DNA of 54,115 bases from Paenibacillus sp. FJAT-29882 (GCF_001510645.1 NZ_LMVB01000012.1:1-54115); one strand, 5' to 3'; counted from the first letter of the stretch, positions 1 through 8,303 are shown. Made by a program: numbers and translations. The notes: generated by a model from the letters alone, not told the origin.

Positions 1-81
1 GCTCCCTATCATTCGCTCGACTTGCATGTATTAGGCACGCCGCCAGCGTTCGTCCTGAGCCAGGATCAAACTCTCCAAAAA
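1..81 (-). rRNA. rrs: 16S rRNA, 5' end only (runs off the left edge)
   Basis: The reverse complement begins TTTTTGGAGAGTTTGATCC and continues through the universal 5' segment of bacterial 16S rRNA (CTGGCTCAG, then GACGAACGCTGGCGG). The mature 5' end is placed eight bases before GAGTTTGATC, by analogy with E. coli. Only the first 81 or so bases are in the window. It starts a second rRNA operon downstream of lysS, as in Bacillus subtilis. Confidence 0.97.
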
Positions 82-159
82 GTGTTTGACTTGCTCATTG
101 TTGTTATAGTGTGTACTCACTTCAATTAAAACGTTGGCGCTTTGTTTTGTTCAGTTTTC

Positions 160-167
160 AAAGAGCA
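160..167 (-). promoter_or_regulatory. boxA-like antitermination element in the rRNA leader
   Basis: The minus-strand leader contains TGCTCTTTGAAAACTGA, which matches the boxA element (TGCTCTTT) of Bacillus rRNA leaders. In such leaders it loads NusB/NusE for antitermination. It lies between P2 and mature 16S. Confidence 0.65.
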
Positions 168-200
168 ATCTTTGTCGTTTCTCTCAGAAGCGACTTTTTT

Positions 201-230
201 ATATTAACATGTCGTTTATGTAAGAGTCAA
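201..230 (-). promoter_or_regulatory. rRNA operon promoter P2 (sigma-A)
   Basis: On the minus strand, TTGACT (225-230) is followed after 18 bases by TAATAT (201-206). Initiation would fall near 194, about 110 bases before mature 16S. The near-consensus hexamers suggest a strong promoter. Confidence 0.75.
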
Positions 231-285
231 GAGTTTTTTAAAACAAATTTAATGTCTTTGTAACTCGTTCTTAACAACAGATATA

Positions 286-314
286 AATATAACACCATAA
301 TAATAATTACGCAA
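286..314 (-). promoter_or_regulatory. rRNA operon promoter P1 (sigma-A)
   Basis: On the minus strand, TTGCGT (309-314) and TATATT (286-291) are separated by exactly 17 bases. It is the upstream member of a tandem pair in front of the 16S gene, the usual arrangement for Bacillus rRNA operons. Confidence 0.7.
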
Positions 315-426
315 GACTTTTTTATAATTTCTCTAAAATTATAAGTTAACATATAAAATTCACTTAGCATGCAGGAATGAACCATCGCTTTATTAAAGAA
401 CATCATAATTCTAAAACTATTATAAA

Positions 427-463
427 CAAAGGACCGAGCAGATATTATCTAAACGGTCCTTTG
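427..463 (-). terminator. Terminator of lysS
   Basis: A perfect 10-bp stem, CAAAGGACCG with CGGTCCTTTG, lies 13 bases past the lysS stop. It separates lysS from the following rRNA promoters. The T-run after the stem is short. Confidence 0.8.
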
Positions 464-475
464 TTATATAGGAAA

Positions 476-1957
476 TTAACGTTGTCTCATAAGTGGGAAT
501 AATAACACGTCACGGATGGATGGAGAATTCGTTAATAGCATGACCAGACGATCAATCCCAATTCCTAATCCTCCAGTTGGCGGCATTCCGTATTCAAGTG
601 CTTCAATGAAGTCTTCGTCCATTTCATGCGCTTCATCATTACCTTGCTCTCGTTCTTTCAGTTGTGCTTCAAATCGTTGACGTTGATCTATTGGATCATT
701 TAGCTCAGTGAATGCATTTGCATGTTCACGACCAACAATAAACAGTTCGAAACGGTCTGTAAATCGTGAATCTTGCGGATTCTTCTTGGCTAATGGTGAA
801 ATTTCAACCGGATGACCAAAAATAAAGGTAGGTTGAATAAGCTTTTCTTCTACCTTTTGCTCAAAGAATTCATTAACAATATGTCCAAATTCCATTGTAT
901 CTTTCACTTCAATACCGTGTTCTTTAGCCAATTGTTGCGCTTCTTCCTTGCTCATCGTTTTCCAGAAGTCTACACCTGTATACTCTTTAACTGCATCAAC
1001 CATATGCAGACGTTTCCACTCAGGATTTAACTCTATTTCATAATCTCCATATTGAATAGTAGCTGTACCTAATACATCTTTTGCAATATGAGCAATTAAG
1101 TTCTCTGTAAGACTCATGATATCTTGATAATCTGCGTATGCTTCATATAATTCAATCAAGGTGAATTCAGGATTATGACGTGTAGAAACACCTTCATTTC
1201 TGAAGACACGACCAATTTCATATACTTTCTCAAGACCACCGACAATCAGGCGTTTTAGATGAAGTTCAATCGCAATTCTTAGATTTAAAGGCATATCTAA
1301 TGCGTTATGATGCGTTTCAAATGGACGTGCTGCCGCTCCACCTGCAATAGAATGTAATAAAGGTGTTTCTACTTCAAGATATCCGTGATCATCTAAATAT
1401 CTTCTCATTGATCGGACAATCTGGCTGCGTAAAATCAACGTGTTTTTACTTTCTTCATTTGTTATGAGGTCAACGTATCGTTTACGGTAACGCTCTTCAA
1501 CGTCTTTCAATCCGTGGAATTTATCTGGCAGTGGACGAAGAGCTTTCGTTAAGAAAACATAGTTAGTCGCTTTAATTGATAATTCTCCTACATTTGTTTT
1601 GAAAACCAATCCAGTAATACCAACGATATCCCCTAAGTCTGTTTGTCCAAATGATTGATATTGTTCTTCTCCAACAGCATCCAGTCTTACATAGATTTGA
1701 ATTTGCCCTGTCAGATCTTGCACATGGGCAAATCCAGCTTTACCCTTTCCTCGTTTTGTCATGATACGTCCAGCAATTGTCACTTCAATTTCTTGCTCCG
1801 CTAGATCCTCTTTCGATACTTCACTATAAGCTTGTATAATTTGCTTAGCTTCATGAGTTCGATCGAATCTGCTCCCAAACGGATCTTGTCCATTATCCAA
1901 GATTGCTTGCATTTTATCTCGTCTAACCTGTAATTGGTCATTTAACTCTTCAGTCAT
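476..1957 (-). CDS. lysS: Lysyl-tRNA synthetase (class II)
   Basis: This 493-residue protein charges tRNA-Lys with lysine in the cytoplasm. The N-terminal OB-fold anticodon-binding domain spans roughly residues 60-165 and the class II catalytic core follows. Motif 2 is visible as FRNEGVSTRHNPEFT and motif 3 as GLGIGIDRLVML near the C-terminus, where the arginine binds ATP. Length and start (MTEELNDQLQVRRDKM) match the Bacillus enzyme. It is last in the run of folate, dusB and lysS genes, but the dusB terminator and its own promoter-like sequence in the gap suggest it is transcribed largely on its own. I saw no T-box leader upstream, since the 192-base gap is too short and lacks the specifier structure. 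Confidence 0.97.
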   Translation of the reverse strand: MTEELNDQLQVRRDKMQAILDNGQDPFGSRFDRTHEAKQIIQAYSEVSKEDLAEQEIEVTIAGRIMTKRGKGKAGFAHVQDLTGQIQIYVRLDAVGEEQYQSFGQTDLGDIVGITGLVFKTNVGELSIKATNYVFLTKALRPLPDKFHGLKDVEERYRKRYVDLITNEESKNTLILRSQIVRSMRRYLDDHGYLEVETPLLHSIAGGAAARPFETHHNALDMPLNLRIAIELHLKRLIVGGLEKVYEIGRVFRNEGVSTRHNPEFTLIELYEAYADYQDIMSLTENLIAHIAKDVLGTATIQYGDYEIELNPEWKRLHMVDAVKEYTGVDFWKTMSKEEAQQLAKEHGIEVKDTMEFGHIVNEFFEQKVEEKLIQPTFIFGHPVEISPLAKKNPQDSRFTDRFELFIVGREHANAFTELNDPIDQRQRFEAQLKEREQGNDEAHEMDEDFIEALEYGMPPTGGLGIGIDRLVMLLTNSPSIRDVLLFPLMRQR

Positions 1958-2006
1958 GAACGTTCATCTCCATTTTTCTATTTCTCTTTATATTGATTCG
2001 CTACTA

Positions 2007-2035
2007 ATTTTAGATACTCTATTATTTTTACACAA
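2007..2035 (-). promoter_or_regulatory. Candidate sigma-A promoter of lysS
   Basis: Minus-strand TTGTGT (2030-2035) and TAAAAT (2007-2012) are 17 bases apart. They lie just downstream of the dusB terminator and about 50 bases before the lysS start. The -35 is only a moderate match. Confidence 0.5.
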
Positions 2036-2081
2036 AGTAAAGTAATCGAACAGTCTTTTCCCTTAAAAACATCCATATAAA

Positions 2082-2105
2082 AACTGCCAGTTATCTCTGG
2101 CAGTT
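2082..2105 (-). terminator. Terminator of the folate-dusB cluster
   Basis: The 9-bp stem AACTGCCAG / CTGGCAGTT has a 6-base loop and is followed on the minus strand by TTTTTAT. It is a textbook intrinsic terminator 45 bases past the dusB stop. Confidence 0.9.
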
Positions 2106-2149
2106 AGTTTAAGCGTATTATAGGTAAACAGGGAAGTAATGTCAAATTA

Positions 2150-3148
2150 TTAAGCCATTTGAATTGTTGACTCTTTCGCTTCAATTTCTTCCACCATATC
2201 ATATAGAAGTGTGACAACGTCTTCTCTTGTATTACATTCATTTATTCCTTTTCTTGCCTTCGCATTGCCGCGGACCCCTTTTAAATACCACGCAGCATGC
2301 TTACGCATTTCTCGAACAGCAATATTTTCGTTCTTCAAGGCAATTAGACGATCCATATGAAGGACGCATACATCCATCTTCTCACGCACTCCAGGTTCAT
2401 CCATCAATTGACCTGTCTCAAGATATTTCACTGTGCGATAAATCATCCATGGGTTACCTAGTGCAGCTCGCCCAATCATGACACCATCTACTCCAGTTTC
2501 TTCAAGCATTCTTTTTGCATCTTGAGGTGTTACAACATCACCATTACCGATAATAGGAATATTTACGGAATTTTTCACTTCACGAATGATATCCCAGTTG
2601 GCCTTTCCTTCGTACATTTGAACACGCGTCCTACCATGAATGGCTACAGCACTGCCACCTGCACGTTCAACAGCTTGAGCATTCTTAACAGCGAAGATAT
2701 GCTCATCATCCCAACCTATACGCATTTTTACAGTTACCGGTTTGTCCACTGCATCTACTACTGCTGATACCATATCATAAATTTTATTTGGATCTAACAG
2801 CCATCTAGCACCCGCTTCACATCTGATAATTTTCGAAACAGGACATCCCATGTTGATGTCGATAATATCAGCATTCGTATTCTTATCAACGAATTTCGCT
2901 GCTTGGACTAATGATTCCTTTTCACCACCAAAGATTTGCAAGCTGAGTGGGTTCTCTCTTTCATCTATATAAAGCATATTCATCGTTTTTTCATTTTTTA
3001 AATTTATCGCCTTGTCACTTACCATTTCCGCACAAACAAGACCTGCTCCAAACTCTTTTACCGTCAATCTAAAAGCAGAGTTACAAACACCAGCCATTGG
3101 CGCAAGAACGACCTGGTTATTCATTTCAACATTTCCGATCTTTAACAC
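2150..3148 (-). CDS. dusB: tRNA-dihydrouridine synthase B
   Basis: This FMN-dependent TIM-barrel enzyme reduces uridines to dihydrouridine in tRNA. The N-terminal signature APMAGVCNSAFR, the segment DINMGCPVSKI carrying the catalytic cysteine, and the flavin/phosphate-binding GRAALGNPW late in the barrel are all present. I start it at the GTG at 3146-3148 (protein begins MLKIGNVEMNN), giving about 332 residues. An AAGGAGGT ribosome-binding site sits six bases upstream, and the extra 15 codons of the longer frame have no family counterpart. It follows yazB by 28 bases at the end of the folate cluster. The same folate-yazB-dusB-lysS order occurs in B. subtilis, where the gene was called yacF. 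Confidence 0.95.
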   Translation of the reverse strand: MLKIGNVEMNNQVVLAPMAGVCNSAFRLTVKEFGAGLVCAEMVSDKAINLKNEKTMNMLYIDERENPLSLQIFGGEKESLVQAAKFVDKNTNADIIDINMGCPVSKIIRCEAGARWLLDPNKIYDMVSAVVDAVDKPVTVKMRIGWDDEHIFAVKNAQAVERAGGSAVAIHGRTRVQMYEGKANWDIIREVKNSVNIPIIGNGDVVTPQDAKRMLEETGVDGVMIGRAALGNPWMIYRTVKYLETGQLMDEPGVREKMDVCVLHMDRLIALKNENIAVREMRKHAAWYLKGVRGNAKARKGINECNTREDVVTLLYDMVEEIEAKESTIQMA

Positions 3149-3176
3149 ACTTTTACCTCCTTCATTGTTGTTCAAT

Positions 3177-3392
3177 TTATTCTTTATCTTCAATTGGCTG
3201 AAGTTCCTCTACTGTTATTCCCAGTGCTTCTGACAACTTAAGTAATAATTCATCTGAGGCAAAACGATTACCTCTTTCAATTTCGCCAAGAAGAGATACA
3301 GAAATACCAATTTCCTTCGCAAAACCTTCTTGAGTAAAACCTTTTAATTTTCGAAAAGCGCGTATGCGCCTTCCCCACTTTTCTGCTTCCAT
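3177..3392 (-). CDS. yazB: Small XRE-family HTH protein (YazB-like)
   Basis: This 71-residue protein is essentially one helix-turn-helix domain of the Cro/C1/Xre type. The recognition region reads TQEGFAKEIGISVSLLGEIERG, given here only as the motif around residues 20-41 and not as an operator claim. An AAGGAG site seven bases before the ATG supports the start. Its 5' end overlaps the folK 3' end by 49 bases in another frame, so the two are almost certainly cotranscribed and translationally coupled. The orthologue occupies the same place in B. subtilis. Its DNA target is unknown to me; a role in folate regulation is suggested only by position. Confidence 0.85.
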   Translation of the reverse strand: MEAEKWGRRIRAFRKLKGFTQEGFAKEIGISVSLLGEIERGNRFASDELLLKLSEALGITVEELQPIEDKE

Positions 3393-3871
3393 AGTTGGAC
3401 TCCTTCTTTATCCTCTAATTTCTCAAGAATATCGTTTAAAGGTGTATCTGTAGTAGGTAGCATGATAGTTGGATTTATCTCTAATAACGGAACGAGCACA
3501 AACGCCCTTCCCACCATCCGAGGATGCGGTACAGAAAGTCTCTCTGTCTCAATATTTTCATGATTATATAACAAAATGTCAAGGTCCAACGTTCTAGGTC
3601 CCCAACGAATTTCCCTTTTCCTTCCTAATTTCCGCTCGATTTCCTGGCAAACATTTAGTAATTCAACTGCACTTAATCCAGTATTGACTAGTATAACCGC
3701 ATTCAAAAACTGTGGCTGATCTATATATCCAATGGGTGCAGTTTCATACAATGAAGATGTTTGTAAAACTTTTACTTCTTTTTCTTCATGTAATAGCCGA
3801 ATAGCTTCTTTTATATATTCCGAACGATCCCCCACATTAGAGCCAATTGATAAAAATGAATAATTTTCCAT
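3344..3871 (-). CDS. folK: 2-amino-4-hydroxy-6-hydroxymethyldihydropteridine diphosphokinase
   Basis: FolK transfers pyrophosphate from ATP to 6-hydroxymethyl-dihydropterin, the step before dihydropteroate synthase. The family motifs SIGSNVGDR near the N-terminus and RWGPRTLDLDILLY (metal and ATP binding) near residues 90-105 are intact. The start is the ATG at 3871 (MENYSFLSIG), one base after the folB stop. The longer frame would run into folB without homology. The protein is about 175 residues, normal for the family. It is the third gene of the folP-folB-folK run, and its end overlaps yazB. Confidence 0.95.
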   Translation of the reverse strand: MENYSFLSIGSNVGDRSEYIKEAIRLLHEEKEVKVLQTSSLYETAPIGYIDQPQFLNAVILVNTGLSAVELLNVCQEIERKLGRKREIRWGPRTLDLDILLYNHENIETERLSVPHPRMVGRAFVLVPLLEINPTIMLPTTDTPLNDILEKLEDKEGVQLWKQKSGEGAYALFEN

Positions 3872-3872
3872 G

Positions 3873-4232
3873 TTATCTTCCCCTTTTAATCTCAACCGCC
3901 ACAGATTGATAGTGTCCAGGGATTGGCGGATCGGGTTTATACACCTTTACCGTACATGTTTGCACCTTAGAAAAGCGTGAAAGCAGTTCTGACGTTATCT
4001 TTTCAGCAACAGCTTCTACTAATTTAAATGGTTCCCCTTCCACTATTTCCTTACACACTTCATATAACTCACCATAGTTAATAGAATCCTCTAGTTCATC
4101 ACTTATACCTGCTGTAGCTAAATCAGCTTCTACAACCAAATCTACATAAAAGCGCTGTCCTAGACGTGTCTCTTCCACAAACACACCATGATAGCCGTAA
4201 AACTGCATATTATTTAGAAAAATTTTATCCAC
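3873..4232 (-). CDS. folB: Dihydroneopterin aldolase
   Basis: FolB converts 7,8-dihydroneopterin to 6-hydroxymethyl-dihydropterin and glycolaldehyde. The 119-residue protein shows the family N-terminus MQFYGYHGVFVEE and the C-terminal KVYKPDPPIPGHY. I start it at GTG 4230-4232 (MDKIFLNN), preceded by GGGAG. This overlaps the folP stop by eight bases, typical of translational coupling. Length and start agree with the B. subtilis protein. The active enzyme in the family is an oligomer with the pterin site at subunit interfaces. Confidence 0.94.
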   Translation of the reverse strand: MDKIFLNNMQFYGYHGVFVEETRLGQRFYVDLVVEADLATAGISDELEDSINYGELYEVCKEIVEGEPFKLVEAVAEKITSELLSRFSKVQTCTVKVYKPDPPIPGHYQSVAVEIKRGR

Positions 4233-5061
4233 TGTATTCTCCCTTTCCCACCAGGGCATCCATCATCTTCGCTACACGTGCCATTTCCTTCACATCGTGT
4301 ACCCGGATCATTTGGCACCCTTGCTGAATCCCAAAACAAATTGTGGCAGCAGTTCCTTCCATCCGCTCATTCGGAGGTAAGTCAAGTACATTTCCAATCA
4401 TAGACTTCTTGGAAGTAGCCAATAGTACTGGATACCCTAACGCAACGAGCTTATCTAGATTTCTCATCATTTCCAAATTCAAAGAAACATCTTTAGCAAA
4501 GCCAATTCCAGGATCAAGAATGATATTTTCATCTAAGACCCCTGCATTTTTCACAAGCATAATACTTTCGTATAGATCATTGAAGGCATCACGCATAAAA
4601 AGTTGATAATCAATCTTCTCACGGTTATGCATTAATATAATCGGCACTTGAAACTCTGCAGCTACCTTAGCCATGTCAGAATCCGCCTTTGCTCCCCAAA
4701 TATCATTGAGAATGTGCGCACCTGCTGCCAACGATTCCCTCGCCACAGCAGACTTATACGTATCGATCGACATCGTCACTTCAATATTCCGTGTAATTGC
4801 TTCAATAATAGGAACAACCCGTTCAATTTCTTCTTCATCTGAAATTTTATCATAGTTAGGGCGGGTCGACTCTCCACCAATATCTATAATATCTGCTCCA
4901 TCCTTAACCATTTGCTCAGCATGCTTTAGAGCATGATCAATACGATTATAACGTCCCCCATCAGAGAATGAATCTGGTGTGACATTTAAAATCCCCATAA
5001 TTACTGTTTTTCTACTAAAGTCCAACGAATACGGACTATATTTATTATTTACTAATGGCAT
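4225..5061 (-). CDS. folP: Dihydropteroate synthase
   Basis: FolP condenses 6-hydroxymethyl-dihydropterin pyrophosphate with p-aminobenzoate and is the sulfonamide target (B. subtilis sul). The 278-residue TIM-barrel protein has the signature GILNVTPDSFSDGG at residues 23-36, DIGGESTRP near 61, and the late barrel motif LLATSKKSM. In B. subtilis this gene follows pabB-pabA-pabC, which make its p-aminobenzoate substrate. Here it is the first gene after the cysK terminator, so those genes are absent from this locus. Its own promoter should lie in 5062-5240, but I could not pick one with confidence. Confidence 0.96.
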   Translation of the reverse strand: MPLVNNKYSPYSLDFSRKTVIMGILNVTPDSFSDGGRYNRIDHALKHAEQMVKDGADIIDIGGESTRPNYDKISDEEEIERVVPIIEAITRNIEVTMSIDTYKSAVARESLAAGAHILNDIWGAKADSDMAKVAAEFQVPIILMHNREKIDYQLFMRDAFNDLYESIMLVKNAGVLDENIILDPGIGFAKDVSLNLEMMRNLDKLVALGYPVLLATSKKSMIGNVLDLPPNERMEGTAATICFGIQQGCQMIRVHDVKEMARVAKMMDALVGKGEYSG

Positions 5062-5224
5062 GTATCGGTCCCCTCATTCTAATAAAATCCTTATATAACG
5101 AGTGTACCATAAGACGTCTTCGTATTTAAGAATGGTCGATAATATACGCCACAAGCCTAGGTAACAGAAACCCGCATCAGTACCCATCTGCTACCACTTC
5201 TATTCACTTACCTTATCTCAAAGA

Positions 5225-5310
5225 CTGTCCCATAAAAAAAGGATCAGATCTCGCACTCTATACACAGTTTAAATAAACTGTATATAGAGTGCGAGGTCAG
5301 ACCCTTATAA
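5225..5310 (-). terminator. Terminator of cysK, formed by repeat R3
   Basis: A very long hairpin (arms 5241-5271 and 5274-5303) folds back almost without a loop. On the minus strand it ends in CCTTTTTTTATGGGACAG, so it should terminate cysK. The arms resemble those of the ksgA terminator at 38505-38624, including the CTCTATACAC core and the outer CTGTCCCA, so this terminator belongs to a dispersed family. Confidence 0.8.
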
Positions 5311-5334
5311 TAGACATCTTTTTTTAATTAAACC

Positions 5335-6261
5335 TTAATCAAAGTGATATAAAGGTGTGCTTAGATAACGTTCCCCATTATCCGGAAGAATAGCTAAGAC
5401 CTTTTTACCTTTACCTAATTTCTTCGCCACTTGCATCGCGGCGAAAATAGCTGCGCCCGAAGAGATTCCACCTAGGATTCCTTCCTCTTTTGCAACACGG
5501 CGTGCAGATTCAAACGCTTCTTCTGTGCTAACAGTAATCACGTCATCATAAATTTCAGTATTTAAAGTTTCCGGAACAAATCCTGCACCAATTCCTTGAA
5601 TTTTGTGCGGACCAGGTTTACCGCCTGATAAAACAGCTGAATCCGTAGGCTCAACTGCATAGATTTTAATATCTGAGTATTTCTCTCGTAAGACTTCACC
5701 TGCACCAGAAATAGTCCCTCCAGTACCAATACCAGAAATAAAGGCATCCAGTTTTCCCTCTCCAAATGCTTCTACAATTTCAGGACCAGTCGTGTTGCGA
5801 TGCACTTTAGGGTTTGCTTCATTTTCAAATTGTTGTGGGACGTAGTAGCCATGTTCCTTTGCAAGCTCATTCGCTTTTGCAATTGCCCCTTTCATCCCAT
5901 CAGGACCAGGCGTTAACACTAATTCCGCTCCATATGCACGTAACAGGGAGCGGCGCTCTATACTCATTGTTTCAGGCATGACAAGTATTGCTTTATATCC
6001 TTTTGCTGATGCCACCATCGCTAAACCGATACCTGTGTTACCACTTGTAGGCTCAATAATGGTATCACCACTTTTTAGTTTACCGCTTTTTTCCGCTGAT
6101 TCAATCATAGCTAGAGCAATGCGATCTTTTACACTGCTTCCCGGGTTCATATATTCAAGTTTTACATATATGTCCGCACTATTCTCGTCTTGTAGTTGAT
6201 TTAATTTTACAATTGGCGTTTGGCCGATTAATTCAGCGACAGAATTTACAATACGTGTCAT
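5335..6261 (-). CDS. cysK: Cysteine synthase A (O-acetylserine sulfhydrylase)
   Basis: This PLP enzyme makes L-cysteine from O-acetylserine and sulfide. The PLP lysine is in YMNPGSSVKDRIA near residue 43, followed by the substrate loop PTSGNTGIG and the glycine-rich phosphate loop GIGTGGTISG. The start at 6261 (MTRIVNSVAEL) has AGGAG eight bases upstream, and the protein has the usual length of about 308 residues. It has its own strong sigma-A promoter (6306-6334) and terminator, so it is a single-gene unit. A palindrome overlapping the region just after the -10 could be an operator. In B. subtilis the gene is repressed by CymR, which itself binds CysK. Confidence 0.97.
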   Translation of the reverse strand: MTRIVNSVAELIGQTPIVKLNQLQDENSADIYVKLEYMNPGSSVKDRIALAMIESAEKSGKLKSGDTIIEPTSGNTGIGLAMVASAKGYKAILVMPETMSIERRSLLRAYGAELVLTPGPDGMKGAIAKANELAKEHGYYVPQQFENEANPKVHRNTTGPEIVEAFGEGKLDAFISGIGTGGTISGAGEVLREKYSDIKIYAVEPTDSAVLSGGKPGPHKIQGIGAGFVPETLNTEIYDDVITVSTEEAFESARRVAKEEGILGGISSGAAIFAAMQVAKKLGKGKKVLAILPDNGERYLSTPLYHFD

Positions 6262-6273
6262 TATCCACACTCC

Positions 6274-6302
6274 TAATACCTAGTAATTTTATTGGTTTAA
6301 TA
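6274..6302 (-). promoter_or_regulatory. Candidate operator downstream of the cysK promoter
   Basis: An imperfect inverted repeat, TAATACC near 6274-6280 facing GGTTTAATA near 6294-6302, lies directly after the -10. The position suits a repressor site. It resembles CymR sites as I remember them, but I cannot verify the match here. Confidence 0.4.
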
Positions 6303-6305
6303 TAA

Positions 6306-6334
6306 AATATACACCGATAGCACCAAACTGTCAA
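6306..6334 (-). promoter_or_regulatory. sigma-A promoter of cysK
   Basis: Minus-strand TTGACA (6329-6334) and TATATT (6306-6311) have an exact 17-base spacer. The -35 is perfect and the -10 nearly so. Initiation is expected near 6299, inside the palindrome described separately. Confidence 0.85.
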
Positions 6335-6463
6335 TCTATTTAAACTATTCTGCCTATTAACCAAACCTAGTTGTAAGCAAAATACCATCAGAATCCCCCA
6401 TCTGCTAGTATATTCGATCTAAATGAAAATGGGCTTCTATTGGAATCCTCCCTACTCTCTCTT

Positions 6464-7342
6464 TTACTTTAACTCCTCAATTAATGATTCAAGATCTTCC
6501 TTCGAGAAAAGATAGGTCTCATTACAGAAATGACATTGAGCCTCAGCCTTACCATCTGTAACGATCATATCCTGAATCTCATCTTTACCTAAACTAACTA
6601 ACGTATTGGAAATTCGTTCGCGGGAGCATTGGCATTTAAATTGAACAGGCATTTTTTCAAGTAACCTGACATTTCCTTCACCTAATACTTCATCAAGAAT
6701 TTGCTCCGGTGTTAACCCCTGTTGAATCATTTTCGAAATAGGTGTGATTGTTCTTAATCGTTCTTCAATCGCAGTTATCGTTTCATCTTCTACTCCCGGC
6801 ATAAGCTGAATAACAAAACCACCAGCAGCAAGAATCGTATTATCAGGATTAACTAAGACACCCACTCCAACTGAAGAAGGGACCTGTTCAGATGTTACAA
6901 GATAATATGTGAAGTCCTCTCCAAGTTCACCAGATACTAGCGGTACTTGGCCCGTAAAGTAATCACGGAGTCCAATATCTTTTACAACTGACAGCATTCC
7001 GTCCGTCCCTACCGCTCTTCTTACATCAAGCTTCCCATGATCATTGAGATCAAAATGGGTCTGAGGATTCGCTACATATCCTCTCACTTCGCCTTTGGAA
7101 TTCGCATCAACTAAAATAACCCCGAGTGGACCGCCACCCTCAATCTTAATGGTTAGTTTTTCTTCTCCTTTAAGCATGGCCCCTAACATTAGACCCGCTG
7201 ACATTGAACGACCAAGTGCAGCAGATGCAGTTGGCCATGTATAATGACGCCGCTGTGCTTCTCCTACTGTTTTTGTCGTTGAAACTGCATAGGCACGAAC
7301 TTGGCCATTATAAGCTAGAGCTTTTACTAAATAATCTTCCAT
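6464..7342 (-). CDS. hslO: Redox-regulated chaperone Hsp33
   Basis: Hsp33 is a cytoplasmic holdase activated by oxidation of a C-terminal zinc centre. The four zinc cysteines are visible as CQC near residue 235 and CHFC near residue 268. The N-terminal substrate-binding domain shows WPTASAALGR and the segment VKIEGGGPLG. I start at the second ATG (7342, MEDYLVKAL), which lies at proper distance from GGAGG; the first ATG is only three bases from it. It follows coaX by 53 bases and is probably cotranscribed. In B. subtilis yacD lies between hslO and cysK; here the 202-base gap has no such gene. Confidence 0.95.
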   Translation of the reverse strand: MEDYLVKALAYNGQVRAYAVSTTKTVGEAQRRHYTWPTASAALGRSMSAGLMLGAMLKGEEKLTIKIEGGGPLGVILVDANSKGEVRGYVANPQTHFDLNDHGKLDVRRAVGTDGMLSVVKDIGLRDYFTGQVPLVSGELGEDFTYYLVTSEQVPSSVGVGVLVNPDNTILAAGGFVIQLMPGVEDETITAIEERLRTITPISKMIQQGLTPEQILDEVLGEGNVRLLEKMPVQFKCQCSRERISNTLVSLGKDEIQDMIVTDGKAEAQCHFCNETYLFSKEDLESLIEELK

Positions 7343-7395
7343 CTCCATATGCCTCCTATTTGGTAAATTTAAAACTTACCGTCTGCTAAAAAGGA

Positions 7396-8163
7396 TTATC
7401 CTTGATTTTTCTTATAGATAAATTGTAAACCTTTTAATGTTAAAAAGGGATCGACGACGTCAATAATTGTGGATTCATCGGCAACTAATTGCGCTAATCC
7501 TCCTGTCGCAATCACTTTAGGCGGAAACTTGCTTTGGGCCTTCATCCTAGAGACAATTCCCTCTACCTGCCCAACAAACCCATACAATATTCCAGCCTGC
7601 ATAGCTGTTATTGTATTTTTTCCAATAATTTCATCCGGACGCACAATCTCAATCCTAGGTAATTTAGCTGCTCTTGAATATAGGGCTTCCGTTGAAATAC
7701 CAATCCCTGGTGCTATCGCTCCCCCCATATATTGTTTATGCTCATCAATGTAGCAATACGTCGTAGCCGTACCAAAGTCCACAATAATCAATGGGCATTC
7801 ATATTCATGAATACCCGCCACAGCATTAACAATTCGGTCAGCCCCTACCTCTCTTGGATTGTCATACTTAATATTCAAACCCGTTTTAACTCCTGGTCCA
7901 ACAATAATTGGTTGAATACCGAAATATTTCTCGCACATATTTTCAAGAGCAAACATAATAGGTGGAACAACAGATGAAATAATAATCCCATCGAAATCTT
8001 CAAAGCAAATCTGTTCGTGTTCTAATAGTGACTTAATCGTCATGCCATATTCATCTTCTGTTTTATGGCGATTCGTCTCAATACGCCAATGAAATTTTAA
8101 CTCACTTCTTTCATATACCCCTAACATGATATTCGTATTACCGACATCTAAAACAATAATCAT
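7396..8163 (-). CDS. coaX: Type III pantothenate kinase
   Basis: CoaX phosphorylates pantothenate in the first step of coenzyme A synthesis and is unrelated in sequence to CoaA. The ASKHA phosphate loop DVGNTN is at the N-terminus. VGADRIVNAVAG and VDFGTATTY follow near residues 105-130, and the late glycine motif is IATGGLA. The start at 8163 (MIIVLDVGNTN) is preceded by GGTGAG. It lies downstream of ftsH beyond a terminator and just upstream of hslO, the B. subtilis order. Confidence 0.95.
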   Translation of the reverse strand: MIIVLDVGNTNIMLGVYERSELKFHWRIETNRHKTEDEYGMTIKSLLEHEQICFEDFDGIIISSVVPPIMFALENMCEKYFGIQPIIVGPGVKTGLNIKYDNPREVGADRIVNAVAGIHEYECPLIIVDFGTATTYCYIDEHKQYMGGAIAPGIGISTEALYSRAAKLPRIEIVRPDEIIGKNTITAMQAGILYGFVGQVEGIVSRMKAQSKFPPKVIATGGLAQLVADESTIIDVVDPFLTLKGLQFIYKKNQG

Positions 8164-8265
8164 CGATCTCACCACTCCGGCAAATTATTCTCAAACATCA
8201 TAACATAATGCTCTGTTTAGACGCTAACAGGCGGACTTTCCATGTTTATTTTCTCCCGGAATAGG

Positions 8266-8296
8266 AAAAGGTATTTCCTCGGAAGGAAATACCTTT
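8266..8296 (-). terminator. Terminator of ftsH
   Basis: A perfect 13-bp stem, AAAAGGTATTTCC / GGAAATACCTTTT, has a 5-base loop and lies 8 bases beyond the ftsH stop. The stem's own T-rich 3' arm serves as the U-tract. Confidence 0.85.
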
Positions 8297-8303
8297 TACA
8301 TGT

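Larger units (their letters stand above)
82..475 (-). other. rRNA operon leader and promoter region
   Basis: This 394-base gene-free stretch lies between the lysS stop and the 16S 5' end. It holds the lysS terminator hairpin (427-463), two sigma-A promoters in tandem (about 286-314 and 201-230) and a transcribed leader with a boxA-like element (160-167). Nothing in it looks coding. Confidence 0.85.

Noticed and set aside
1958..2149. T-box leader for lysS
   Set aside because: The gap is only 192 bases and is taken up by the dusB terminator and a promoter.
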